From positions 40,995 to 104,994 of the forward strand of contig HF985561.1 in NCBI GenBank assembly GCA_000431215.1: a stretch of DNA of 64,000 nt, in the 5' to 3' direction. Below the pieces are notes generated by a model that was not told the origin of the DNA, did no database searches, and saw only the letters and a program-made list of their open reading frames with translations. The position numbers were made by a program, and so were the translations under genes. Shown here one piece after another: positions 29,295-38,479 of this stretch. The DNA comes from Prevotella sp. CAG:1031 (GTDB taxonomy: Bacteria > Bacteroidota > Bacteroidia > Bacteroidales > Muribaculaceae). The stretch's first letter is position 1; every line of letters begins with the position of its first letter.

Positions 29295-30581
29295 TCAGAG
29301 TGTCGAGAACCGATAGTTGAAGCCGAACGACAGGACTTCGTTAATCTGCCACAGATGCCATCTGGAATTCTCCACGCGCGGCGTCGACGAGTCGTAGCGC
29401 AGTCTGAACTGGAGCTGGGTCGACAGGAACCGGTTGATGTCGAAGGTGACGGTATTCTCCCAGTCGCCCTGAATATAGCTGTAGTCGGTGAAGATGAACA
29501 GCCGCGTGGTGTAATGGATATTATAATTGATAGTAGCCTCGAACTTCACCTCGGCCGAGCTACCGAATTCGTGAGCCACACGATGACCGGCGTCGATATT
29601 GTAGTTCACAGGATCCATCCTGCGGTTGAGGCAGGTCTTCATATTCCACGACAGCGGCGACACCGAGGCGTCGAACTTCACCGTCTTGCGCTTGTTGACA
29701 TTGCTGTAGGTCATACCGAGACCGACATTCAGCTCGCCCGGCGACATGAACGCTGCTTTCAGATCGGGATTGTTTATCTCGAAAGAGTGGAAAAACTGGG
29801 TCTTGAACATCGCCGTCACCGAATAGAACCATTTTTTCGCGGCGCGCACACCGAATTTGGCATTCAGCTGCAAGAGGTCTTCGGCAATATTGTAGTTCCT
29901 CAGCGAGTCTTCGGGGGTTCCGTGGATATTAAGCTTGTATGAGGCAGAAAACTCAGCCAGAAGATTCGGATGATAGTTGCGGTTCAGCTTGACGTCGAAG
30001 TTGAGATTGACGAGCATTGTCAGGTTGTTAGATCCTCCCTGATACCAGTTCGGCGACACGTAGGCCTGGGCGAACTGAAGGCGCCCGTCGAAGAGATGTA
30101 TCCAGTGGCGTTTCTTGATTTCGTCGGCCTTGAGCTCGCCGATTTTCGGGGCCGTGATAATTCCGTCGTCTTCAACGAACGTCAGCCGCGCCGTCAGCGG
30201 ATCGACAACTGCATGATATTTTCGAGGCGGCTCGGGCAGAAGCGCCTCTACGTAGTGCACCTGTTCCGGATTGGCTATCATGAAGCGCTGTCGCGCCTGA
30301 CGTATCATGGCGTTCTGGAAAACGGCATCGTCAAGCCAGTCGAACGCTGTCGACTCGAACAGCGAGTCGCTGGGCGATGGGGTCGTCAGCGACAGCGTGT
30401 CGCCGATGTCATAACGGTCGAACACTGCCGTGCGCAGCTCATAGTCGGGAAGCTGCCTGTGATGCCTGAGCGTTATAAGATAGGGATTGGCCACAACCGA
30501 GTCTTCGGCCGCGAAAATGTCCTGAGCTGTTGCTGAGCCAACAGCGGCGAGCAAGAATGCGATGAAAAGTTTCAGTCTCAT
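29295..30581 (-). CDS. DUF3078 family outer-membrane beta-barrel protein
   Basis: 428 residues from MRLKLFIAFLLAAVGSATAQ, a clear signal peptide; earlier in-frame starts would lie upstream of the promoter. The family hallmark is the stretch IHLFDGRLQFAQAYVSPNWYQGGSNNLTML, followed by about 12 alternating amphipathic strands rich in aromatic residues and the C-terminal FGFNYRFSTL ending in a barrel-type pattern. The function of DUF3078 is unknown; it is widespread in Bacteroidota outer membranes. The leader is only about 7 bases. Confidence 0.85.
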   Translation of the reverse strand: MRLKLFIAFLLAAVGSATAQDIFAAEDSVVANPYLITLRHHRQLPDYELRTAVFDRYDIGDTLSLTTPSPSDSLFESTAFDWLDDAVFQNAMIRQARQRFMIANPEQVHYVEALLPEPPRKYHAVVDPLTARLTFVEDDGIITAPKIGELKADEIKKRHWIHLFDGRLQFAQAYVSPNWYQGGSNNLTMLVNLNFDVKLNRNYHPNLLAEFSASYKLNIHGTPEDSLRNYNIAEDLLQLNAKFGVRAAKKWFYSVTAMFKTQFFHSFEINNPDLKAAFMSPGELNVGLGMTYSNVNKRKTVKFDASVSPLSWNMKTCLNRRMDPVNYNIDAGHRVAHEFGSSAEVKFEATINYNIHYTTRLFIFTDYSYIQGDWENTVTFDINRFLSTQLQFRLRYDSSTPRVENSRWHLWQINEVLSFGFNYRFSTL

Positions 30582-30590
30582 AATCCGCTG

Positions 30591-30621
30591 CAAAGTTAGC
30601 GAAAAAACGCGCCCTGCCAAA
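30591..30621 (-). promoter_or_regulatory. Promoter of the DUF3078 gene (TTTG-N19-TAnnTTTG)
   Basis: TTTG (30618-30621), 19 bases, TAACTTTG (30591-30598) on the minus strand, an exact consensus match. If transcription starts 3 bases past the element, the leader is about 7 bases. Confidence 0.8.
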
Positions 30622-30725
30622 AACCAACAGGCTATATGTCGTGATTCTGAAAACAACGTGCGCGGCCTGCAAAGCGGGGCCGCCCGATGGGCAGCCCCGT
30701 AATGGTCTGGGATGTGTGGGAGGCC

Positions 30726-32360
30726 TCAGGAGGTCTCTTCACTGTTTTTCGAGCGTTCTTTGGCTTTAGTTTTCGATTTTGTGGCCGACGAGTCGACATC
30801 TTTCTCTTCTTTAAGGTCGATCTCTTCGCCATTTTTGTCGACGACACGATATTGAAGATAGGCCAGCGACTGATCGGGCATGACACGGAATTTATTACCG
30901 TATTCCATTCTCCAGCGCCGATACATGCTGATAAGTCCTTTCTTCAGATATGCGTCGACGAAAGGATGGACGTAGAGAATGAACCCGCTCTGGCGCAGAT
31001 CGCCGGTCAGATATGCCACTTTCTCCTTGAGGACGTCGGTGAACAGCAGCGACGGTTGCACTTTGCCTTTTCCGTAACACGACGGACAATCTTCGGCTGT
31101 CACGATGTCCATTGCCGGGCGCACACGCTGGCGCGTTATCTGCATCAGTCCGAATTTACTGAGCGGCAATATGTTGTGGCGGGCGCGGTCATTCACCATA
31201 AGCTCGCGCATGTGGTCGTAGAGCTTCTGGCGGTGTTCGGCCTTGTTCATGTCGATATAATCGATGACAATGATGCCGCCCATGTCGCGCAGGCGAAGCT
31301 GACGCGCTATCTCGTCGGCGGCGCGCATATTGACTTCGAGAGCGTTGGTTTCCTGATCGTTCGAGGCCTTGGAGCGGTTGCCGCTGTTTACGTCTATGAC
31401 ATGGAGAGCTTCAGTGCTCTCGATAATAAGATAGGCGCCGCTTTTGAACGAGACGGTTTTTCCGAACGAAGATTTTATCTGCCTGGTTATTCCGAAATGA
31501 TCGAAGATCGGCTCGGGCTTCTCGTAGAGCTTTACGATATCGGTGCGCTCGGGGGCGATCAGTTCAACGTATTTGCGAATCTGGCCGTAGACCTCTTCGT
31601 TGTTGACATGAATACTTTCGAAAGAGGGGCTGAAGACGTCGCGCAGCATGCCGACTATGCGGCTTTCTTCTTCAAACACAAGGGCCGGAGGGGTCGCCTT
31701 GCGGGCTTTGGCAAGCGTTTCTTCCCAACACTTGAGCAGTGTTTTCAGCTCGTTGTTGAGCTCCGCGACCTTTTTACCTTCGGCCGAAGTGCGTATGATT
31801 ATGCCGAAGTTCTTGGGCTTGATTGCCTCGAGTATGCGCCGCAGGCGCAGCTTTTCCTCTGTAGTCTTTATTTTCTGGGATATCGAGATCTTGTCACCGA
31901 ACGGAATGAGAACCATATACCGGCCTGTGAAAGTGATCTCTGTTGTCAGGCGTGGCCCTTTCGACGAGATGGGCTCTTTAACAATCTGAACCAGAAGCTG
32001 CTGCCCCTGCTTGAGGGCGTCGACGATTGTGCCGTGTTTGTCGATGTCGGCTTCGCGTTTTATGCGCGACACCTGAGGCATTTTATTTTTATCGTCGAGG
32101 GCTTCTTCGAGGAATTTGGCGTATGTCGAAAACTGAGAGCCGAGGTCGAGGTAGTGAAGAAACGCATCTTTTTCATGGCCAACATTGACAAAGGCGGCAT
32201 TCAGGCCGGGCATGAGCTTTTTAACCTTTGCCAAATAGATATCACCCACAGCATAGGCCGTAGTGCGCCCCTCTTTCTGGAGAGACACCAGACGCGAGTC
32301 TTCGGTCAGAGCTATGGCCACATCCTTTTTCTGCACGTCGACAATAAGTTCGCTTTGCAT
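30726..32360 (-). CDS. rng: Ribonuclease G/E family endoribonuclease
   Basis: 544 residues. An N-terminal S1 domain (about residues 38-125, VGDIYLAKVKKLMPGLNAAFV) leads into the RNase E/G catalytic core. Metal-binding Asp residues lie in ALHVIDVNSGN and GGIIVIDYIDM, and the zinc-link CPSCYGKG is present. A Lys/Ser/Glu-rich tail of about 35 residues ends the protein. The length fits RNase G rather than the longer RNase E. It processes rRNA and decays mRNA. Upstream on the same strand are the AURKAIP1/COX24-like mini-gene and HU, a conserved arrangement in this order. The gene is preceded by a 246-base hairpin-rich leader. Confidence 0.95.
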   Translation of the reverse strand: MQSELIVDVQKKDVAIALTEDSRLVSLQKEGRTTAYAVGDIYLAKVKKLMPGLNAAFVNVGHEKDAFLHYLDLGSQFSTYAKFLEEALDDKNKMPQVSRIKREADIDKHGTIVDALKQGQQLLVQIVKEPISSKGPRLTTEITFTGRYMVLIPFGDKISISQKIKTTEEKLRLRRILEAIKPKNFGIIIRTSAEGKKVAELNNELKTLLKCWEETLAKARKATPPALVFEEESRIVGMLRDVFSPSFESIHVNNEEVYGQIRKYVELIAPERTDIVKLYEKPEPIFDHFGITRQIKSSFGKTVSFKSGAYLIIESTEALHVIDVNSGNRSKASNDQETNALEVNMRAADEIARQLRLRDMGGIIVIDYIDMNKAEHRQKLYDHMRELMVNDRARHNILPLSKFGLMQITRQRVRPAMDIVTAEDCPSCYGKGKVQPSLLFTDVLKEKVAYLTGDLRQSGFILYVHPFVDAYLKKGLISMYRRWRMEYGNKFRVMPDQSLAYLQYRVVDKNGEEIDLKEEKDVDSSATKSKTKAKERSKNSEETS

Positions 32361-32606
32361 GGGGACAGTGGTTAGGGGGTGGTGGAAGAGTTGGTGGTTA
32401 TGAAAAGTGTGTTATTATGTTTCTCGCCCATTCTCGGGCTCTTCTATAGTGGGGCTTATATTGACAACACACCGTCGCCTCCGCCTTGCAGGCGGACCGG
32501 CGCGGTGGTTATTGCCTTGGGGGAGAGGGATGTTTTTCTGCGCGGATCCGGCGCCCCGCGCCGGATGTCCGCTGCCGTCGAATCAGACGGCAAGGATGGG
32601 CCCGCC
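32361..32606 (-). promoter_or_regulatory. Structured leader upstream of RNase G
   Basis: No gene is visible here. Three strong inverted repeats occur: TCCGCC/GGCGGA (32480-32496, extended by ACCG/CGGT to 32471-32507); ATCCGGCGC/GCGCCGGAT (32546-32566) with three unpaired bases between and an outer GCGG/CCGC; and TGCCGTC/GACGGCA (32573-32592). A weaker GCCC/GGGC hairpin lies near 32427-32440. They lie in the transcript between the mini-gene and rng. Possible roles are a processing or attenuation site, or RNase feedback control. Confidence 0.5.
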
Positions 32607-32696
32607 TTACTTCTTCTTATGACGGTTCTTGCGCAAACGTTTTTTACGTTTGTGAGTGGCCATCTTGTGGCCTTTTCTTTTCTTTCCGCTGGGCAT
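32607..32696 (-). CDS. Tiny basic AURKAIP1/COX24-domain protein (ribosomal small-protein type)
   Basis: A 29-residue protein that begins MPSGKKRKGHKMATHKRKKR and ends LRKNRHKKK. The pattern KRKGHKMATHKRKKRLRKNRHK is that of the short AURKAIP1/COX24 domain proteins of Bacteroidota, related to the mitochondrial ribosomal protein mS38. Two thirds of the residues are Lys, Arg or His, which fits rRNA binding. Its place between HU and rng is typical of Bacteroidales. It is too short for ordinary gene callers. Confidence 0.85.
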   Translation of the reverse strand: MPSGKKRKGHKMATHKRKKRLRKNRHKKK

Positions 32697-32747
32697 TGTT
32701 GTTGCTTGGGTTAGAGGTTGGACTTCAGGTTTTAAGCGCTAAGGATA

Positions 32748-33020
32748 TTAGCGGACATCTTCCATGAACACTTTAGCGGGCTTGAAAGCGGGGATTTTGT
32801 GTTCAGGGATGGTGATGGTGGTATTCTTCGAGATATTGCGGGCAGTCTTGGCGGAACGAACCTTGATGATGAAGCTGCCGAAGCCACGGAGATAGACGTT
32901 TTCGCCATGAGCCAGCGAATCCTTAACGACTTCCATGAACTTTTCGATAGTGTCGAGCACATTGGCGCGGTCGATACCGGTAGACTTTGAAATCTCGTTT
33001 ACAATGTCGGCTTTTGTCAT
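32748..33020 (-). CDS. HU/IHF-family histone-like DNA-binding protein
   Basis: 90 residues, full length. MTKADIVNEISKSTGIDRANV forms the helical dimerisation part; the family signature GFGSFIIKVRSAKTARNISKNT covers the beta arm, and IPEHKIPAFKPAKVF follows. It bends and compacts DNA as a dimer. It is the first gene of the unit that continues through the mini-protein to RNase G. Its leader holds a CGCCC/GGGCG hairpin (33063-33080), and GATATTTG further upstream is a near-match to the -7 element. Confidence 0.95.
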   Translation of the reverse strand: MTKADIVNEISKSTGIDRANVLDTIEKFMEVVKDSLAHGENVYLRGFGSFIIKVRSAKTARNISKNTTITIPEHKIPAFKPAKVFMEDVR

Positions 33021-33198
33021 TGTGATAATATTTGAGGTTTGGTTAACGAATCAAAATAACAGCGCCCCTGAGGCAGGGCGTTTTTCGGGTGCAAATATCG
33101 TAATTTTTTTCGTAACTGCCGAATTTAGAGCGAAATTTTTTCGAATAAAGTTCAAATCGGGGCTCTTTGAACAGGCGGTTACTATATAGAACAAGGTG

Positions 33199-33870
33199 TC
33201 AGGCGGCGGGGGTGACGGCCTCGATCGTCTTCAGACGCCTGACAACGATACGCGTCAGCGGGAGCACTGCGACTTCATAGGCGGTTTTCAGCAGTGCCTG
33301 GCTCACCATAAGACCTACCAGCGTCGAGGCATCGACAACTCCGGCGAAAGCTATCGGAAAGAACACCAGCGAGTCGACCCCTTCACCCCATAATGTCGAC
33401 ACTATGGCGCGCAGCGAGAACGAACCGCGGCCGCGCTCTTCGGCGCGACGCTTCATCCGGCTCATAACCCAGGCATTGACCATCGAACCGGCAAGGAAAG
33501 CGGCGAAACTGGCGGCAAGGATTCGTGGGACGGCTCCGAAAACTGTCTCCATAGCCGCTTGTCCTTCCCACCCTTCGATTCCTGGCAGCAGAAGCCCGAT
33601 CTGAAGCAGGATGCTGACAAGCAGGTTCATGGCGAATCCGAGCCAAATCACGAACCTGGCCTTGTCGAAGCCATAGACTTCGACAAGGCAGTCATTGATA
33701 ATATATGAGATCGGAAAGACAATCATTCCGGCAGTAAGGGTGACGCCGCCGAGCGGCACCACCTTTATCTCCATCAGATTGGCCACGATAAGGCAAACAC
33801 AGAACAGCACTGTCATAACTGTGAATGTCAGGCTGACCGGCTTGCGCATATTCGATGAGAACCTGTTCAT
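33199..33870 (-). CDS. Queuosine precursor transporter (YhhQ/VUT family)
   Basis: 223 residues from MNRFSSNMRKPV; starts 15 bases earlier are also in frame. About six hydrophobic helices and the family motifs FPISYIINDCLVEVYGFDKAR and LWGEGVDSLVFFPIAFAG identify the YhhQ family, which imports preQ0/preQ1 or queuine for tRNA modification. The start may lie before or just after the stop of the upstream transglutaminase gene (33875), so the two genes are probably co-transcribed. Confidence 0.9.
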   Translation of the reverse strand: MNRFSSNMRKPVSLTFTVMTVLFCVCLIVANLMEIKVVPLGGVTLTAGMIVFPISYIINDCLVEVYGFDKARFVIWLGFAMNLLVSILLQIGLLLPGIEGWEGQAAMETVFGAVPRILAASFAAFLAGSMVNAWVMSRMKRRAEERGRGSFSLRAIVSTLWGEGVDSLVFFPIAFAGVVDASTLVGLMVSQALLKTAYEVAVLPLTRIVVRRLKTIEAVTPAA

Positions 33871-33874
33871 AGGT

Positions 33875-36427
33875 TTATTCGGCAATTCGGTTCAGGGTCT
33901 GGAGCAATCGGTCGGCAAGCCCTATCGAATAACCCTGCGACGAGAACACGACTCGATTGAATGTATCAGCGATAACGAAGATCGGACGCTCAGACTCGTG
34001 GGCGCTGAGGCGCAGATTCTCAATGAGTTCTTTGGTTATGGCGCCGTCTATATCCGTTCCGAAAACAACGTTCGACGGCAGTCCGGGATAAGCTCGGGCG
34101 TTGAAGCGCGACATCTCGTCGGCGTCGGCGAAGAGAAGCACAATCTTGCGCCCCGTCGCCTCAAGGCGGTCGGCCAGGGCTGTCATTTCGTTGAGAGCGT
34201 GGGCCGAAGGCTCATGGTTGGGACGTATGATACCGAGCACATAGTAACCGCGGCCTGTTGTCGACAGCAGGCTCTTCTCTGACTTCGCGGCGGCATCACT
34301 GTAGAGATTCTCGGAGTTGAACGAGCCGATGACCTGCACTTCGCTGTTGTCATACCTGACGACAAGCGGACGGGTGACAACCGAATCGGCCGGGACCTCG
34401 AAAATATCGGTCCGGGTCATAACCGAGCCGTCGGCCAGACGCTGCCCGGTGACGAGCATATATCGCCCGGCATCGAGCGAGATGCCGTCGGCATTCAGCT
34501 GCGAGGCGGGAGCGGCTTCGTCGAATTCAAGAAGCTGCGGAACGCCATTTTCGATTTTTGAGAGCGCGAACTGCATATAATATTGCGGATCGACAATATG
34601 TCCGACGGGGTTCACTTCGAGCACGAGCTTTCCTTTGGGGGTCGCCGATGTCTTGGGCGCAGCAAAAAGAGCGTCAATCCAGTCACTGTCGCCGACAGCA
34701 TACTGAGGCTTGCCCGTCACCGGGTCGACGCGCGAAGGTATGCCAAGGCTTCGGGCCATAGCGACAAAGAGAATTGCGCGCGAGCGTCCGTCGGCTATCC
34801 GGTTTTTATAAGCGGCACGCGGGTCTATGCGGTTACCGGTGCGGTTCCAGACGGTATCGACTGCAATCTCCCGGCCTATCCACTCGACAAGCGCCGCCGG
34901 ATCGGCCTTGAAGCGGCTCTTGTCGGCACTCGGGATGGCCTTGGCAAAGAAAGCCTTGAAAGGAGTCAGTCCTTCTGTCTCGATTCGCGGATTCATAATA
35001 TAGGCGTCAAAAAGAGGCGAGCCGGTTTCGGCGGTGGCAAGCGCGTCGGCGAGAACTTCGCGCGACACATCGCGCCTGTCTTTCTCACTTATGGCTTCAA
35101 GCAGCCGGATGGCTTTGCCGCGGTCGGCCGAAGGGGTAGACCGCAGGAAATCGGTTATCATGGCGTGATTGCCTCGCGACTCCACAAGGATTCGTTCAAG
35201 GGGCGCTCTGTCAACTCCGAGCTCGTAAGCAAGGAGAGCAGCAAACTCCGGCGTGGCGAACGTCGAGACGTAGGCGTTGCGGATAGAGTCTTCGCGGGCG
35301 AACCGTATGTCGTTGGCCCGGCGCTGCGCGGCGGTGGGCGTCGGGAGCGAGGCCGACGGAGCGGGAGGTGTCAGATTGAACTCATCGACACCGGTATAAT
35401 CTTCATCGCGATTGAGAACAACAATGACATCATCACCCGGGCGTCCCTTGACATAACCGAACCTGCGGCCGTCGGAAGCCCAGATAAGCATCTCCCCTAT
35501 TCCGGTTGTGAGCTGAGCGTGACCGGCGGCATCAGTGGTTTTCACTGCGGTCGGATAGAATTCGGCATAGTTATAGAGGCAGAAACGCACCTGAGCGCCG
35601 TTCACCGGCTTCCCAGAAATATCTGTGACCTTCACTTTCAGGGGTGCCACCGGAGCATAATTGGCAGTCACATTGATAACCGTAGAAGCAGGCTGACGGT
35701 CGAGCACCTCTTCGGGGCCGTCATAGTCTCCGAACACTTTGGTAGTCATCAGCATACCGCGTGAGGCGGGCGCGTTGAACCATGCGAGATCGAGAATCGG
35801 TTCAGGCTCGCATGCGCCGAGAAAATGCCAGCGGCCGTTGGCCCATGCCTCGACCCAGGCATGATTGTCGTCGGTATGGGCCCAACGCGGAGTGTAGACC
35901 TGACGCGCAGGGATGCCGACCGCGCGCAGAGCAGCCACAGCGAACGTAGATTCTTCGCCACAGCGTCCGATGGCCTGACTGACCGAACTGAGCGGAGAAC
36001 TCGTACGGCCGTCGGATGGACGGTATGTCACCTTTTCATGGCACCAGTGGTTCACTTCCAGAATCGCATCTTCGATAGAAAGTCCGCCGACACGCTGACG
36101 CAGTTCGGCATAGAAAGCCGGACGCGACATATCGAGATTCTCGTTGTTGACGCGCACAGGCAGAACGAAATGGCGGAATTCGCGTTCAGGCACCGAGGCG
36201 CCCCACGGCATCTCGCGGCGCGCTTTCAGCGACGCTCTGACATTCTCCAGGAAAAACTCGGGCGGATAGCCTATGCGGTCAGACGTGGGCAGATAACTGT
36301 AGAGGAACTCCATGGCGGAGCGCTCTTCGGGATTCATTTCGAGTCGGCCGAAATCGGGAGCCGGACGTCCGGCTTCAGCTGTCAGTATCGCAAACAGAGC
36401 GATAAAATATGTCAGTGTCTGTTTCAT
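33875..36427 (-). CDS. Secreted transglutaminase-like protein with a C-terminal thioredoxin-like region
   Basis: 850 residues with a signal peptide (TYFIALFAILTAEAG). The first transglutaminase core has Cys156 in GRCGEES and His189 in TDDNHAWVEAW, then HFLGACEPEP. A carboxypeptidase-regulatory-like beta domain follows (VTDISGKPVNGAQVRF, about residues 265-345). A second, weaker transglutaminase-like part (RSRAILFVAMARSLGIPSRV) lies near residues 540-610 and lacks a clear Cys. The last 130 residues resemble a thioredoxin fold (KIVLLFADADEMSRF, PIFVIADTFNRVVFSSQGY) without a CxxC. It probably acts on peptides or the cell wall in the periplasm. It abuts cutC, sharing one base. Confidence 0.85.
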   Translation of the reverse strand: MKQTLTYFIALFAILTAEAGRPAPDFGRLEMNPEERSAMEFLYSYLPTSDRIGYPPEFFLENVRASLKARREMPWGASVPEREFRHFVLPVRVNNENLDMSRPAFYAELRQRVGGLSIEDAILEVNHWCHEKVTYRPSDGRTSSPLSSVSQAIGRCGEESTFAVAALRAVGIPARQVYTPRWAHTDDNHAWVEAWANGRWHFLGACEPEPILDLAWFNAPASRGMLMTTKVFGDYDGPEEVLDRQPASTVINVTANYAPVAPLKVKVTDISGKPVNGAQVRFCLYNYAEFYPTAVKTTDAAGHAQLTTGIGEMLIWASDGRRFGYVKGRPGDDVIVVLNRDEDYTGVDEFNLTPPAPSASLPTPTAAQRRANDIRFAREDSIRNAYVSTFATPEFAALLAYELGVDRAPLERILVESRGNHAMITDFLRSTPSADRGKAIRLLEAISEKDRRDVSREVLADALATAETGSPLFDAYIMNPRIETEGLTPFKAFFAKAIPSADKSRFKADPAALVEWIGREIAVDTVWNRTGNRIDPRAAYKNRIADGRSRAILFVAMARSLGIPSRVDPVTGKPQYAVGDSDWIDALFAAPKTSATPKGKLVLEVNPVGHIVDPQYYMQFALSKIENGVPQLLEFDEAAPASQLNADGISLDAGRYMLVTGQRLADGSVMTRTDIFEVPADSVVTRPLVVRYDNSEVQVIGSFNSENLYSDAAAKSEKSLLSTTGRGYYVLGIIRPNHEPSAHALNEMTALADRLEATGRKIVLLFADADEMSRFNARAYPGLPSNVVFGTDIDGAITKELIENLRLSAHESERPIFVIADTFNRVVFSSQGYSIGLADRLLQTLNRIAE

Positions 36428-37164
36428 TATTCTAATGCTTTTATTATGGCGGCCACCCGCGAGGCGTCGGTAGTCGCGCGTGAATATTCGTCGGTATCGG
36501 GAGTGCCCATGCTGACATCGGCACGCCGAAAACGCATTGCCGAACCTACGGTGTGCTTTGCCGACGCATGAAGCTCTTCAACACCGGTCAGCCTCACTAT
36601 ATCACGGCAGTTTTCGGCAGTGACACCACCACCGGCAAGAATTATTATCTTTCCGTCGGCATCTTCGACGAGCCGACGAATAAGCGCCGCCCCCTCAAGG
36701 GCTGAAGCTGCCTGTCCGGAAGTCAGAACCCTGCGGCATCCGAGGGCTATCAGATCGTCGAGCGCCTTGCGCGGGTCGCGACAAAGGTCGAACGCACGGT
36801 GAAACGTGAGCGGCCGGCCGTCGGCTACAGCCATAAACCGCCTCATGACGTCGATGTCGACATCGCCGTCGGCGGTAAGCGCGCCGACAACTATGCCGTC
36901 GGCCCCGGCGGCAACGGCGTCGGTAATCTCGGCTTCCATCTGAGCCACCTCGTCGGCGCTGTAGAGGAAATCGCCGCTGCGCGGGCGTATCAGCACATTG
37001 ACAGCCGGGCCTCCGGCGTCAACAGCCATGCGCGTCATTGCCGGCGTCGGCGTGAGACCTCCTTCGGTCAGGGCCGAACAAAGCTCTATGCGTGCGGCCC
37101 CCGCGCTACGGGCTGCGCCGACACTGGCTATATCGCCGCAACACACTTCGAGAAGAACGCTCAT
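36427..37164 (-). CDS. cutC: CutC family protein (TIM barrel, copper homeostasis annotation)
   Basis: 245 residues. The start MSVLLEVCCGDIASVGAARSAGA, then RIELCSALTEGGLTPT and LIRPRSGDFLYSADE, are the CutC hallmarks. The fold is a TIM barrel. The assigned link to copper rests on E. coli genetics and the biochemical activity is unsettled. It overlaps the fucosidase stop by 4 bases (ATGA), so it is translated with it. Confidence 0.93.
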   Translation of the reverse strand: MSVLLEVCCGDIASVGAARSAGAARIELCSALTEGGLTPTPAMTRMAVDAGGPAVNVLIRPRSGDFLYSADEVAQMEAEITDAVAAGADGIVVGALTADGDVDIDVMRRFMAVADGRPLTFHRAFDLCRDPRKALDDLIALGCRRVLTSGQAASALEGAALIRRLVEDADGKIIILAGGGVTAENCRDIVRLTGVEELHASAKHTVGSAMRFRRADVSMGTPDTDEYSRATTDASRVAAIIKALE

Positions 37165-38456
37165 CTTACGGTAAGCTCAACGATATTGTCAATATCTTCG
37201 GTGAGTTCGGGAAGATGGAGTGTGACACTATCTTTCGAACGAGAGAATTTGACCTTTGTGCCGTCGGCGAACATCTTCGCGTGCCAGACGCTGAAACCCT
37301 CGGTAGGAATCACAATATCTTTCGATTCGGGATTGAGGACATGGATAAACAGGCGTTCCCCTTTGCGGGTCGCGGTTCCCCAGGGCTGTTCGGCAAACGG
37401 AGAGCCTTCGGTTCCGTAGATCGTCTCGCCGTGGGCTCTCATCCATTCTCCTATTTCGCGAAGACGTTCGAGCGCCATTGCCGGGAGCTCGCCATTGGGC
37501 TGCGGGCCTATGTTCAGCAGCAGGTTGGCACCTTTTCCGGCCGTCTTAACCAGATAGTGGACAAGTGTGCGCGTATCTTTATAATCTGTATCCTCGATAC
37601 GGAAGCCCCACATTCCGTTCATGGTGTCACAAGTTTCGAGAGGCAGCTGGCTTATAGCCTGTCCCGAAAGTCCGGCCGTGTTCTCGCCCGGCATATCGCG
37701 TTCGAAAATCTGTATGTCCTCCCCTTCGAAAGGCGCCTGATGATGGTTGTTACCTACCAGACATCCCGGCTGAAGGCTGTGGATAAGAGCGTATTGCTGA
37801 GGCAACTGCCAGTTGAAAGGAACTGAATCCTGATCGTGGTCCCACCATCCGTCGAACCATATTGCGCGAATCGGGCCATAGCCTGTCAGCAGTTCGCTGA
37901 GCTGACGGTTCATGAAAGCATAGTAGTGAGGCCAGTCGCTCTTCAGGCTGTCTTTGCCGGTCGTGCGGCCGGTTCGCCCTGCCGGATAGTCATCGCGCCC
38001 CCAGTCAATATGAGAATAATAGAGATGGAGCTTAAGGTCGTTTTTCTGACAGGCCTCCGACAGTTCTTTCAGCACATCGCGCTTGAACGGCGTGGCGTCG
38101 ACGATATTGTAGTCCGACTCCTTGGTGCCGAACATCGAGAACCCGTCGTGATGGCGCGTCGTGAAGCAGATATATCGTGCGCCTGAATCCTTGATAGCTT
38201 GTGCCCAGGCTTCGGCATCGAAATCGGCCGGATAGAAAGCGCGGGCCGTCTTGGCATATTCGCTCTGCAGAGGTCCGTAATTCAGATACCACTCACCACG
38301 GGCAAACATGCTGTAAATGCCCCAGTGGATGAATATGCCGAAGCGGTCAGCGGCAAACTCTTTGCGTGATTCCAAAACCTGAGGTGACGCTACATACTCG
38401 GCCGAAGCCGGCAGAAGCATCAAAGCCGTCAATACTGATAGGATTAATCTTTTCAT
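37161..38456 (-). CDS. Secreted alpha-L-fucosidase, GH29
   Basis: 431 residues with the signal peptide MKRLILSVLTALMLLPASAE. GH29 motifs: FGIFIHWGIYSMFARGEWY near residue 40, RYICFTTRHHDGFSMF (residues 94-109), and the catalytic nucleophile Asp202 in IWFDGWW. It would release terminal fucose from mucin or diet glycans in the periplasm. The C-terminal 90 residues are a short beta domain. It leads a unit with cutC, the transglutaminase-like gene and the YhhQ gene. Its promoter faces away from that of umuD. Confidence 0.93.
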   Translation of the reverse strand: MKRLILSVLTALMLLPASAEYVASPQVLESRKEFAADRFGIFIHWGIYSMFARGEWYLNYGPLQSEYAKTARAFYPADFDAEAWAQAIKDSGARYICFTTRHHDGFSMFGTKESDYNIVDATPFKRDVLKELSEACQKNDLKLHLYYSHIDWGRDDYPAGRTGRTTGKDSLKSDWPHYYAFMNRQLSELLTGYGPIRAIWFDGWWDHDQDSVPFNWQLPQQYALIHSLQPGCLVGNNHHQAPFEGEDIQIFERDMPGENTAGLSGQAISQLPLETCDTMNGMWGFRIEDTDYKDTRTLVHYLVKTAGKGANLLLNIGPQPNGELPAMALERLREIGEWMRAHGETIYGTEGSPFAEQPWGTATRKGERLFIHVLNPESKDIVIPTEGFSVWHAKMFADGTKVKFSRSKDSVTLHLPELTEDIDNIVELTVR

Positions 38457-38479
38457 GGATCGATAATTGGTTTACCGCG

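Noticed and set aside
30687..32375. 562-codon open frame on the plus strand opposite RNase G
   Set aside because: It is the antisense shadow of a strongly conserved gene; GC-rich codon use keeps the opposite frame open. The translation has no family-like motif.
33063..33080. CGCCC/GGGCG hairpin followed by TTTTT read as a plus-strand terminator
   Set aside because: No plus-strand gene ends there; it is more sensibly a hairpin in the HU leader on the minus strand.
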